Positions 25,076 to 33,135 of a DNA stretch of 34,975 nucleotides are shown one piece after another. The position numbers were made by a program, and so were the translations under genes. Numbering within the stretch: the first letter of the stretch is position 1; each line of letters starts with the position of its first letter. The notes below the pieces were generated by a model that made no database searches, was not told the origin of the DNA, and saw nothing but the letters and a program-made list of their open reading frames with translations. This DNA comes from Methanobacteriota archaeon (lineage in GTDB: Archaea > Methanobacteriota > Methanobacteria > Methanobacteriales > Methanobacteriaceae): assembly GCA_023436175.1 (NCBI GenBank), contig JAEZKE010000137.1:1-34975 (forward strand), read 5' to 3'.

Positions 25076-25996
25076 TTAAATAGCTCTTAAAAAGATTAAA
25101 AGAATTATTATAGTAACCGTAATCCCGATCATTAATTGTACTCCTTTTTTAGTCCTAATATCCGCAGGAGATACCCAATTAATCACATCCGGGAAAAGCA
25201 CCAATGTCTGCGATACTAGTCCCACTAAAACTAAAAAAATACCCTGATTTACTGGAATATCCGAAAAATTCAACATGGAAAAACCCCAAATAGTGGACAC
25301 ACAACCAATTGAAAAGGAAAACAACCAATAATAAACAGGATTATAACCTGGACCATCAACAACCAAATTATCACCCGCCCAAATCGGATTTTCCTTTGAA
25401 GGAATACTATTATCACTAAATGTGCTGTTCCTAATGATCATGATCACAAAAGGGTATATGAATATAAACAATAAGCCTATATAGGCATGGAAATTATTGT
25501 AAACAATCACTATTGGATAAAATAGAGTAATAGACAATATTGAAATATATATTAAAAGGTTCCAGGAAAGGCCTTCATATGTGTAACTTCCCATGCTGAA
25601 GCCATTATCATTTTTAAGTTTAATATTAAGGATTTTTTCTAATTTTGAAGAAAATTTATTCTCAAAAAGAAATGTATAAGACATTCCTATTAACGAAGCT
25701 AGACCAACAAGTACCATTATAGGACTTCCACTCAATATTCCAAAAAACAAAATTAGAATAAAGATTACTAAAAACGGTTTAGCCCATTCTATAAGGTATT
25801 GGTTTTCTTCTTTCTTTAAAAACTCTTCAAATTTATTAGTACTCAGATACAAATTTTGCAATCCTTCAAGATCATTCAAATCTTTAATGCATTTTAAATT
25901 CCCACCACAATCACATTTATCAGTGAAATCTTCTGGAGATTCATCAGGCTGGAGCTCATAGTATCCGCAGCATTTATCGCAAACAATATAAGTCAT
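25076..25996 (-). CDS. Zinc-ribbon membrane protein, unknown function
   Basis: 306 aa from the ATG at 25996. The N-terminal ribbon CDKCCGYYELQPDESPEDF...CDC has Cys6, 9, 28 and 30, then GGNLKCI, and is close to the ribbon inside the 6341-7609 protein. The rest has about seven hydrophobic segments with loops containing AGDNLVVDGPGYNP. No family function is known to me. The start at 25996 is preferred over the ATG at 26005 because a TATATATATTATTA element is centred 26 nt before it and there is no ribosome binding site, the pattern of a leaderless gene. It is divergent from acetolactate decarboxylase across about 120 bp. Confidence 0.72.
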   Translation of the reverse strand: MTYIVCDKCCGYYELQPDESPEDFTDKCDCGGNLKCIKDLNDLEGLQNLYLSTNKFEEFLKKEENQYLIEWAKPFLVIFILILFFGILSGSPIMVLVGLASLIGMSYTFLFENKFSSKLEKILNIKLKNDNGFSMGSYTYEGLSWNLLIYISILSITLFYPIVIVYNNFHAYIGLLFIFIYPFVIMIIRNSTFSDNSIPSKENPIWAGDNLVVDGPGYNPVYYWLFSFSIGCVSTIWGFSMLNFSDIPVNQGIFLVLVGLVSQTLVLFPDVINWVSPADIRTKKGVQLMIGITVTIIILLIFLRAI

Positions 25997-26013
25997 AAAA
26001 TGCATTTAATGTT

Positions 26014-26027
26014 TAATAATATATATA
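26014..26027 (-). promoter_or_regulatory. TATA box of 25.1 kb membrane protein
   Basis: Minus-strand CTATATATATTATTA, centred about 26 nt before the ATG at 25996; chosen as evidence for the start. Confidence 0.5.
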
Positions 26028-26090
26028 GTTTGTATTAACTACTTCAAAATAAAAAAAATAGCTATTTCTAGTTTCGGTCACATTGAATCT

Positions 26091-26100
26091 TTAAATAATT
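26091..26100 (+). promoter_or_regulatory. TATA box of acetolactate decarboxylase
   Basis: TTTAAATAATT centred about 26 nt before the ATG at 26120, with no GGTGA between; a leaderless arrangement. Confidence 0.5.
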
Positions 26101-26119
26101 GTTTCATTAACATATTATC

Positions 26120-26881
26120 ATGGCAAAGAAACACTGTTTAATCATCTCAATTTTATTTTTAGCAATTTTAGGTACCACAATATTTTATGCTAATCCTTCC
26201 ACAACAACGAATGACGATACTATTTTCCAGGTATCCACACTTAATTCATTATCTGCAGGCAATTTTGACGGGAACTGGACCATAGGCGAGTTGAAAGCGC
26301 ATGGAGATACAGGAATAGGGACGTTCAATGGCCTGGATGGAGAAATGATTGAATTAAACGGTAATGTATATCAAATAAAATCAAACGGAACTGTTTATCT
26401 TGTTAATGATTCTGCAAACACTCCATTTGCAATGACAGTGTCGTTTAAAACTGATAAAATACTTATTTTAAATTCAAGTATGAATCTAACACAGCTTGAA
26501 CAGTTTTTAAATGCCACAGTGCCTTCTAAAAATATGTTCTATTCAATTAAAGTGATTGGAACTTTCGACAGTGTTAAAGCACGAAGTCCCCAAAAACAAA
26601 ATGAACCTTACCCTGATTTAAGTACTGCTTTAAAAAACCAGACTATTTTCAATTTCAACAATATTACTGGAACTATGGTCGGGTTCTGGTGCCCACAATA
26701 TGCAAGCGACGTAAACTTGAACGATTACCACTTTCACCTCATAAGTGAAGATAAAAATTCAGGGGGACATGTTATAGACTGCCAGCTAAAGGGAGTAATA
26801 ATTGAAATTGACTATATTCCAGAAGATAATGTTTTACTTTCAAACGGTAGTGTTTTAAATGTGAATTCAAACGCGAATTAG
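26120..26881 (+). CDS. Exported alpha-acetolactate decarboxylase
   Basis: Acetolactate decarboxylase turns 2-acetolactate into acetoin and CO2. The 253-residue protein matches the family throughout: FQVSTLNSLSAGNFDG, TIGELKAHGDTGIGTFNGLDG with Glu75 after it, the ARSPQKQNEPYPDL block with Arg155, and the zinc-binding YHFHLI...GGHVIDC with His204, His206 and His217. The first 25 residues are a basic start plus a hydrophobic stretch (LIISILFLAILGTTIFYA), a signal peptide or membrane anchor, so the enzyme should act outside the cytoplasm, as in Brevibacillus. No acetolactate synthase is nearby. A hairpin terminator follows. The start has a TATA box 26 nt upstream. Confidence 0.9.
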   Translation: MAKKHCLIISILFLAILGTTIFYANPSTTTNDDTIFQVSTLNSLSAGNFDGNWTIGELKAHGDTGIGTFNGLDGEMIELNGNVYQIKSNGTVYLVNDSANTPFAMTVSFKTDKILILNSSMNLTQLEQFLNATVPSKNMFYSIKVIGTFDSVKARSPQKQNEPYPDLSTALKNQTIFNFNNITGTMVGFWCPQYASDVNLNDYHFHLISEDKNSGGHVIDCQLKGVIIEIDYIPEDNVLLSNGSVLNVNSNAN

Positions 26882-26904
26882 CCCTTTAAATTCTTTTTAG
26901 GGCT
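26880..26904 (+). terminator. Terminator after acetolactate decarboxylase
   Basis: AGCCCT pairs with AGGGCT around a 13-nt T-rich loop, overlapping the stop codon, and is followed by TAAAATCTTTTTTATTT. Confidence 0.55.
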
Positions 26905-26981
26905 TAAAATCTTTTTTATTTAAATTTTAGAGTTATATATCTACTAAACTGTTTAAAACCTTTTTTTATATCATATGGAAT

Positions 26982-27584
26982 TTAGGCCCTCATTATCCAT
27001 TTAACAATTGGGATAGAAATATATGTCAGAGTACTCCATGAAGAAGTGATAAAAGTCATTCCAATTGCGATTATGGCCACAATTGGTAAAATTAAGCTCA
27101 GTTTATTAACTTCAAGTATCTTCTCACGGGTTAATTTCTTATCTACAAAACCTTTCTTGGTGGCGTAGCACCATATCAGTCCAGAAAATGTTCCAGTTAA
27201 AAGCAGGTTAACATTAAAAAATATATTAGCAGCCTGGGTCTCACCGTACCCTCCCATAAGTGACGTGGAAAAGGGCACCAGCGCAACAAAAAGGAGCCAT
27301 ATAACAGTTATCCACAGCAGCATGCTGTTAGCACGTTTAATCCTGCAAAACTGCTGGTGATTTATCCTCCAGAAGATGGCCAGGATGACAAAGCTCAAAG
27401 TATAGGTGAAGAATTTAGGTATTGAGCTAATTAAATAATTCTCAACTGTGATATTAGGTACAGAACTGGTTAGTTGAGGAATGCTAAGGTTTAAAACCAG
27501 TAGTGTCATTGCAATTGCAAAAATTCCATCTACAAGAGTTTCAATACGATTGGTTGTTTCCCATACATCCATATCTTCTGCCAT
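26982..27584 (-). CDS. TMEM175-family potassium channel-like protein
   Basis: 200-residue membrane protein of the TMEM175 (formerly DUF1211) family, tetrameric potassium channels in bacteria and archaea. The pore-lining first helix signature appears as RIETLVDGIFAIAMTLLVL; the canonical FSDG is LVDG here. About six hydrophobic helices follow, including WRINHQQFCRIKR after helix 3, also typical. GGGTGC is 4 nt before the ATG. It is monocistronic, convergent with acetolactate decarboxylase. Confidence 0.85.
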   Translation of the reverse strand: MAEDMDVWETTNRIETLVDGIFAIAMTLLVLNLSIPQLTSSVPNITVENYLISSIPKFFTYTLSFVILAIFWRINHQQFCRIKRANSMLLWITVIWLLFVALVPFSTSLMGGYGETQAANIFFNVNLLLTGTFSGLIWCYATKKGFVDKKLTREKILEVNKLSLILPIVAIIAIGMTFITSSWSTLTYISIPIVKWIMRA

Positions 27585-27646
27585 AATGCACCCAATATTG
27601 TATTAATAAGCTAATTCTGCAATTGCTTTTATAAAGTAATTAGTTG

Positions 27647-28750
27647 TTATATTCTAATCAATTCGTAATCTGTGCTTCCAAGACCTATTTCTTCCCCATA
27701 TTTAAGCTGGATTTTTCCATTAATCTCTTCATAAACTCCTTTAAACTTATCTTCCCCTTTATGGAAGTTATGGTGTAAAAGCGAGTTTTCAAATCCGCAC
27801 TGTTCATTTACTAAATCAATACTTGCAGCATCTATTGCAACCGGATCATATGATGCAAGAATTCCAATATCTGGAACTATTGGGGCATCACTCCATGGAA
27901 CACAATCACAATCAGGTGTGATATTCATAAGAAAACTGATATAGCACACTTTATTCTGCTTGTTTTTAACAGCACCATATGCATACTCTACCATTTTTTC
28001 GATGAATTCAGGTATTTTTTCAAAATCAAGTTGTATAACAGAATCCGGGCATGCTTCAATACAGAAATTACATCCAATACATCGATCATAGTCTATAACA
28101 GACCTTTGATCCTCAATATATATTGCATCTTCAGGACATACAGACATACATTTGCCGCAAGCCATACATGTACCTTTTACAAGTGGTTTAGCGCATTCAT
28201 GTTGCTCTATCTTCCCAAATGCAGATGCACATCCCATGGCAAGATTTTTTATCGCTCCTCCAAATGCACTCATACCGTGTCCCTTAAAATGAGACATTAC
28301 TATCATGCTGTTTGATTTTTCAATGTCTCCTGCAATTTTAACTTCTTTAAAATGCTTTTTGTTAATTTCAATCTTCTTTTCATTATTTCCCAAAATTCCA
28401 TCTGCAATTATAATGGGAGCATCCACAACTGCATAACCAAAGCCGTGCTGTACTGCTGTTTGAAGATGATCAACTGAATTGTGTCTATGTCCAAAATAAA
28501 GCGTGTTTGTATCTGTTACAAATGGTTTTGCACCATTTTGTTTTACTTTATCAACGATTTGCCTTACAAAAACTGGATTGATGTAAGAATCATTTCCTTT
28601 TTCTCCAAAATGGAGTTTAATTGCAGTCAAATCACTTTCATCTAAAATATTAGCAAATCCACCAGCATTAAAAAGCTTTTTTATTTTACTTACTTTATTT
28701 TCCCTGCTACTTCTTGATCTAAAATCTGAAAAATAAACTTCACTTGACAA
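27647..28750 (-). CDS. DUF362 protein with 2x[4Fe-4S] ferredoxin
   Basis: 367 aa. The DUF362 domain surrounds an inserted ferredoxin: N-terminal IKLHFGEKGNDSYINPVFVR, the MSHFKGHGMSAFGGAIKNLAMG segment, then Cys195, 198, 201, 205 and Cys224, 227, 230, 234 for two 4Fe-4S clusters, then DPVAIDAASIDLVN, which closes the DUF362 fold. The family is common in anaerobes and its reaction is not established. The TTG start at 28750 is supported by AGGTGG 5 nt upstream. The gene lies 62 nt from the TMEM175-like gene on the same strand and may be co-transcribed with it. Confidence 0.88.
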   Translation of the reverse strand: MSSEVYFSDFRSRSSRENKVSKIKKLFNAGGFANILDESDLTAIKLHFGEKGNDSYINPVFVRQIVDKVKQNGAKPFVTDTNTLYFGHRHNSVDHLQTAVQHGFGYAVVDAPIIIADGILGNNEKKIEINKKHFKEVKIAGDIEKSNSMIVMSHFKGHGMSAFGGAIKNLAMGCASAFGKIEQHECAKPLVKGTCMACGKCMSVCPEDAIYIEDQRSVIDYDRCIGCNFCIEACPDSVIQLDFEKIPEFIEKMVEYAYGAVKNKQNKVCYISFLMNITPDCDCVPWSDAPIVPDIGILASYDPVAIDAASIDLVNEQCGFENSLLHHNFHKGEDKFKGVYEEINGKIQLKYGEEIGLGSTDYELIRI

Positions 28751-29044
28751 TTATACCACCTGATAATACCTTGTTTTAAAACTTTTAATCATCCCATATT
28801 CCATTTCAATATATTCTTTAAACTTTAAAATTATTTTGGATTTACATCAGGAACACATTAATTTGATAAAACATGAAAATCATTATTTTAAGACATTTAA
28901 TCAAATAAGCTCGTTTAAATAAATTAGACTCATAAAATTCAAATTCATCTATCCATATAAAAACTTCTCAATTTAATGAGATAAACACGTTTTACCTTTA
29001 ACAAATTTAATTAAACAACATCCCCTAATTACTTTATTTTGCAT

Positions 29045-29809
29045 TTACATCAGAACATTCTGATTCAATGAAATAAGTAACTCTCTACTTTTTAAAATAT
29101 TTTCATAGTTATTTAGCTCAATAATGCCGTTATCTACTCCATTAAGCAAATTCAGATCAAAAGTTCCTTCTCCAAGTGTCAAATGCTGGTCTTTTTTCCC
29201 ATCATTGTCATTTAAGTGATAATAAATGATATTTTTCATTTTAAAAAAAGATTCAGGATCATCAGATGTATTTGCATGTCCCGTATCTACAGTAGCATAA
29301 CATCCGCTCTCTTTAACAATTAGATTATGTTCTTCAGCATTGTTACAGAAAAATGCATATCTATTAGGCATATTTTCAACCGAAAACTTAATTCCCCTAC
29401 TTTCTGCATAATCATTCGCTTTTTGAAGTGTTTCAATAGAAAACATCATTCCCCAATCCCGTACTCTATCTTCAAGCCTGTGAATCATACCAGGATGTGT
29501 TGTAATGGCCTCTGCCCCAATCTCTACAGCAAAATCAACAGTTTCATTGAGCTGTTTCAATGTTTCTTCCCTAATTCCTTGATTTAGACTTGCAGGATTA
29601 AGATCTATAGTTGGAGCATGTAAAAATACACTAATGTCATAGGAATTAAATATTTCAAAATCCTTTTTATCCATTGATAACATATATCTGGGCCAGTAAG
29701 GGCCTTCACACAACATTTCCATCAATTGAAAGCCATCTTTTGAGGCAGTCTCTAAAAAATCTTCTACTGAATGAGCAAAAAGTGCCAGTGTTGAAAATCC
29801 TATTTTCAT
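29045..29809 (-). CDS. Sugar phosphate isomerase/epimerase-like TIM barrel
   Basis: 254 aa of the xylose isomerase-like / AP endonuclease 2 TIM-barrel superfamily. The start MKIGFSTLALFAHSVEDFLE is typical, and the metal-binding strand ends are visible: HAPTIDLNPA, TTHPGM, SVENMPN, TVDTGHAN and HLNDNDG (His, Glu, Asp ligands). Members isomerise or epimerise sugars, or act as deoxyribonuclease IV; the substrate here is not predictable. GGGG sits 8 nt before the ATG. It is preceded by a long regulatory-looking gap shared with the divergent padR operon. Confidence 0.85.
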   Translation of the reverse strand: MKIGFSTLALFAHSVEDFLETASKDGFQLMEMLCEGPYWPRYMLSMDKKDFEIFNSYDISVFLHAPTIDLNPASLNQGIREETLKQLNETVDFAVEIGAEAITTHPGMIHRLEDRVRDWGMMFSIETLQKANDYAESRGIKFSVENMPNRYAFFCNNAEEHNLIVKESGCYATVDTGHANTSDDPESFFKMKNIIYYHLNDNDGKKDQHLTLGEGTFDLNLLNGVDNGIIELNNYENILKSRELLISLNQNVLM

Positions 29810-30002
29810 TCTGTTAACCCCTTAATTTCATAGTAAGATCATGTATTTACAACCTATTTTTTTGAAATTTAGATGAATTATTTAATAGATCTTTAAACAT
29901 TACTCTAAATTATCAGTTAATGGTATATACGATCATTTTATTCCATTATTTAATTTATACTTACAAATTAAATAATTTAATGCATATTTAAGGTTTAAAA
30001 TC

Positions 30003-30035
30003 AGTACATTTGTGTGTTGTACTGTATGTAGTACA
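30003..30035. promoter_or_regulatory. AGTACA/TGTACT inverted repeat cluster
   Basis: TGTACT-N6-AGTACA (30018-30035) is a perfect inverted repeat, with a third half-site AGTACA at 30003-30008. It lies in the 489-bp divergent gap, about 190 bp from one gene and 260 bp from the other. Confidence 0.45.
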
Positions 30036-30137
30036 TCGAAGTTTTGTTTTAATTATCCATTTAGAGAAAATAAACTGCTGTAATAGATTATTCGTCAATT
30101 TATTTTGAAATAAATTTTTAGGCTTGCCAAAAAATTT

Positions 30138-30187
30138 ATATAACACCCCATAGGTTATATTCTTTGGAAAAGATTAGGTGAACCTAA
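30138..30187. promoter_or_regulatory. Two palindromes upstream of padR
   Basis: ATATAAC-N9-GTTATAT (30138-30160) and TTAGGT-GA-ACCTAA (30174-30187), both perfect in their arms. The second resembles half-sites of DtxR/IdeR-type metal regulators (TTAGGT...ACCTAA) but is shorter than the 19-bp bacterial box. Confidence 0.4.
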
Positions 30188-30198
30188 ATATAAGATGT

Positions 30199-30271
30199 TT
30201 TTGGATATATCCAAAAGTTTTATATATAAAAGAGATATATCATATTTTTACATATCACTTTTTGATATATC
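30199..30271 (+). promoter_or_regulatory. Three phased GATATATC operators
   Basis: GATATATC occurs at 30204-30211, 30234-30241 and 30264-30271, centres exactly 30 bp apart. The first is the core of a perfect 18-bp palindrome TTTTGGATATATCCAAAA (30199-30216) and the third of TGATATATCA. The TATA box TTTATATATAAAA (30218-30230) lies between the first two. The likely user is the PadR regulator encoded 27 bp downstream. Confidence 0.7.
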
Positions 30272-30298
30272 ATGAAATAAAGTATTGGAGGTGAATGA

Positions 30299-30793
30299 AT
30301 GGAAGATGATGAAACACCCACAACGGATAATTCAAATGAATCTATCCAAGAAAGCAATTTAGACGAGAAAAGAAAGATCAAATGCATGAAAGAACGTCAA
30401 AAGCTCTTCAATAGCATGTCCAAATATGAAAAAAAGCTTATTAAAGGTTTAATGAGAGGCTTTGGTAATACCATGATTCTGTGGCTTATTAGCAAAAAAA
30501 GAATGCATGGATATGAAATAATGACCAAACTTCATGAATCTACCGCCCCTTATAATACAAAAATGCCCAGTGCCAGTAAGATTTATCCAGTACTGCATGA
30601 TCTAGAAAAAAATAACATGATAGAAGGATCATGGGAACATCATGGGAAACGAAAAGTAAAGTACTATGAAATAACCGCAGAAGGTGAAGAAGCTCTTTCT
30701 AGATTCAAAGAGATAGCTAAAATTGCTAAAAAAAATAAATCAAGCCTTTGGCTTGAATTTTTTAAGGATATGATAGCTGTTGAAGATGAATAA
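30299..30793 (+). CDS. PadR-family transcriptional regulator
   Basis: 164 aa. Residues 50-135 are a PadR winged helix: GFGNTMILWLISKKRMHGYEIM, MPSASKIYPVLHDLEKNNMI (recognition helix) and KVKYYEITAEGEEAL (wing). An acidic then basic N-terminal extension of about 45 residues precedes it, longer than in small PadR proteins. PadR proteins repress neighbouring efflux genes and respond to small ligands. GGAGGTGA is 4 nt before the ATG. It heads an operon with the ABC exporter; three 30-bp-phased operators in its promoter suggest autoregulation. Confidence 0.92.
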   Translation: MEDDETPTTDNSNESIQESNLDEKRKIKCMKERQKLFNSMSKYEKKLIKGLMRGFGNTMILWLISKKRMHGYEIMTKLHESTAPYNTKMPSASKIYPVLHDLEKNNMIEGSWEHHGKRKVKYYEITAEGEEALSRFKEIAKIAKKNKSSLWLEFFKDMIAVEDE

Positions 30794-30814
30794 TGAATAA
30801 TAGGAGTTAAGTTT

Positions 30815-31918
30815 ATGAAATACGCTATAGAAACATTCGACCTTACAAAAAAATATAATAATGATTTTTTAGCTGTCGATGCTCTGAACATGAGAATCCG
30901 AGATAAAACCATATTTGGATTTTTAGGTCCAAATGGTGCCGGAAAGACCACTACAATAAAAATGCTTACATGTTTGATCTTTCCAACATCTGGAACAGCC
31001 AACGTATCAGGATATGACATTTTAAAAAATCCTAATGAGGTTAGACAAAAAATTGGAATGGTTCCACAACTTGTAAGTCTTTATGGAGACCTTACAGTCA
31101 AGGAAAACATACATCTCTGCGCTGATTTCTATGGCCTTCCACAGGACCTGAAAGAAAGCAGAGCAGATGAACTCATGGAAATGGTTGATATAAAATATGC
31201 TGAGAATAAGCTTGTAAAACAGCTTTCAGGAGGTATGAAACAAAAAGCTTCCGTAGTCGCCAGTTTAATACATCAGCCAGAGATATTGTTCTTAGATGAA
31301 CCTACAATAGGTTTAGATCCTACGACAAAAAGAATTTTATGGGATTTAGTTGAAGAACTGAACTCTAACGGACATACAATTATATTATGTTCCCACGACA
31401 TGTATGAAGTAGAATTACTCTGTGATGATGTGGGAATTGTCAGCCAGGGAAAACTTGCTGCTTTTGATACTCCTCAAGGACTTAAAGACACCATGATTAA
31501 AGAGATTAAAGAAGAAAACTCAAAAGTTGACTCAAATGTTGCTCAAGTTCTTGAAAAAATCCTTGAAGAAACTGATCCTGAGGATAAAAAGGCAGTAGAG
31601 TATATAAAAGGCAATATGGGTAACAATAACATTAATTTAAAAGAATTAAGTGTTATGATAAGCAATAAGGATCAAGAACTGCTGAATACCCTTAATAATT
31701 TATCCATAGTCCATGATATTGTAGAACATGCTTCTGGAAGAATAACTATGGATATAGAAGATTCAGATGAAGCTGTAACCAAGGTCATATCTGATATAAT
31801 TGAACATGGTGGAAATATCACTTCCATAGCTACAAAAGATCCTTCCTTAGAAGATGTTTTCATGAGAGTTACTTCTAAAAAGAAACAGACAGAAGGTGCA
31901 GATGATGGTGGAAACTAA
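30815..31918 (+). CDS. ABC exporter ATP-binding protein
   Basis: 367-residue ATPase of the DrrA/ABC-2 exporter class. Walker A GPNGAGKTT is at 38-46, signature LSGGM at 137-141, Walker B ILFLDEP at 157-163 and the H-loop His at 194 in CSHD. After about residue 225 there is an extended C-terminal region of 140 residues, DUF4162-like, but with a charged insert (VLEKILEETDPEDKKAVEY) longer than usual. The C-terminus ends in LEDVFMRVTSKK, a family hallmark. It begins 21 nt after padR and overlaps the permease start, so padR, ATPase and permease are one transcript. Confidence 0.95.
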   Translation: MKYAIETFDLTKKYNNDFLAVDALNMRIRDKTIFGFLGPNGAGKTTTIKMLTCLIFPTSGTANVSGYDILKNPNEVRQKIGMVPQLVSLYGDLTVKENIHLCADFYGLPQDLKESRADELMEMVDIKYAENKLVKQLSGGMKQKASVVASLIHQPEILFLDEPTIGLDPTTKRILWDLVEELNSNGHTIILCSHDMYEVELLCDDVGIVSQGKLAAFDTPQGLKDTMIKEIKEENSKVDSNVAQVLEKILEETDPEDKKAVEYIKGNMGNNNINLKELSVMISNKDQELLNTLNNLSIVHDIVEHASGRITMDIEDSDEAVTKVISDIIEHGGNITSIATKDPSLEDVFMRVTSKKKQTEGADDGGN

Positions 31919-33107
31919 AAAAATTATGTGGATGTTTAAAAAAGATCTGCTCGTCTTATGGAGACATCCACCACGGTTAATTTCAATACTTTTATTCCCC
32001 ATAATTATGATAACCCTTTTCGGTTATGGTATGGGCGGAACACTGGAAAATATTCCAGTTGTTGTGGTAGAACAAAGTCATGGTCAGGTAACTGACGCTA
32101 CCCTTAACGCAATTAAGGGAATGAGTCTGTATGATGTTAAGGATATAATAACAGATCCGGACAAGGGAAAACAGATGGTTCAAAACGGCCAGGTTAAAGC
32201 AGCTATAATTCTGCCCTCAAATTATGATAACCTGAACGATACGCAGCCCAAGAGCGTGGTAGTTGATGTTGATTCATCAGATCAGATGGCGTCAAGCGCG
32301 GTTGTTCCAGCCACACAGCAGTTATTTAATCAAATATCAAACCAGATAGGTTTACAAAAATTAGAAGGCATGAACTTACAGACCGCAGGGGCATCGGCCT
32401 CAAATATACAAGTTCAGTCTAATCAAGTCGCTGCTGCATCACAGGGAATTGATTTCCAGAGCGTAATGAATTCTATTAACCTGCAGATAAATAAAATGTA
32501 CGGAGATGTCAAGTATTTAGACTTCCTGGTACCTGCTGTAATCGGTATGACTGTCCTGTTTGGATGTATGTTCGGAATGGGAGAAGCTTTAGCTGGTGAA
32601 AGAGAAAGAGGAGAACTTGCAAGGCTATTTATGACACCTACAAGTGTTGCAACTGTTGTCGGCGGTAAAATAATCTCTAAACTAACTATAGAAATAGTAA
32701 GAGCTATAATACTAATTGTAGCGGCTATAATTCTGTTTGGAATTGTAATAAAAGGAAGTATGCTACTTACAATGTTAGTTCTAATACTTGGAGCATTGTG
32801 CTTTGTAGGTTTCGGAATAATGATATCTGCAAGGGTTTCCACACAGGAAGATTACATGCAAATGGTAATGCCAATTACAATGCCTATGATGTTCGTATCA
32901 GGGGTATTCTATCCAATTGAAACAATGCCATGGATATTCCAAAAACTTGCTTACATCTTCCCATTAACTTATGTAAATGATGCATTACGTGCAGTAATGT
33001 TAAAAGGAGTAGGTATTGGAGCTATATGGGTAGATATAGTGGTGCTTTTAGGATTTACAGCACTGTTCTTCGCATTAGGAGTTACCAGATTTAACAGGGA
33101 TATATAA
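31905..33107 (+). CDS. ABC-2 type exporter permease
   Basis: About 400 residues. One N-terminal helix (LISILLFPIIMITLFGYGMG) is followed by an extracellular domain of about 170 residues, then five helices with the ABC-2 signature GERERGELARLFMTPTS and the VSGVFYPIETMPWIFQ segment. This is the DrrB/YhgE-like layout of exporters for drugs, lipids or glycans. It overlaps the ATPase gene by 14 nt. Starts at 31896 (GTG), 31902 or 31905 (ATG) are all in frame; GGTG at 31895-31898 suits 31905 best. The propeller gene follows after 28 nt. Confidence 0.93.
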   Translation: MVETKKIMWMFKKDLLVLWRHPPRLISILLFPIIMITLFGYGMGGTLENIPVVVVEQSHGQVTDATLNAIKGMSLYDVKDIITDPDKGKQMVQNGQVKAAIILPSNYDNLNDTQPKSVVVDVDSSDQMASSAVVPATQQLFNQISNQIGLQKLEGMNLQTAGASASNIQVQSNQVAAASQGIDFQSVMNSINLQINKMYGDVKYLDFLVPAVIGMTVLFGCMFGMGEALAGERERGELARLFMTPTSVATVVGGKIISKLTIEIVRAIILIVAAIILFGIVIKGSMLLTMLVLILGALCFVGFGIMISARVSTQEDYMQMVMPITMPMMFVSGVFYPIETMPWIFQKLAYIFPLTYVNDALRAVMLKGVGIGAIWVDIVVLLGFTALFFALGVTRFNRDI

Positions 33108-33135
33108 ATAATAAAATCAATATTAAGGTGATAAA

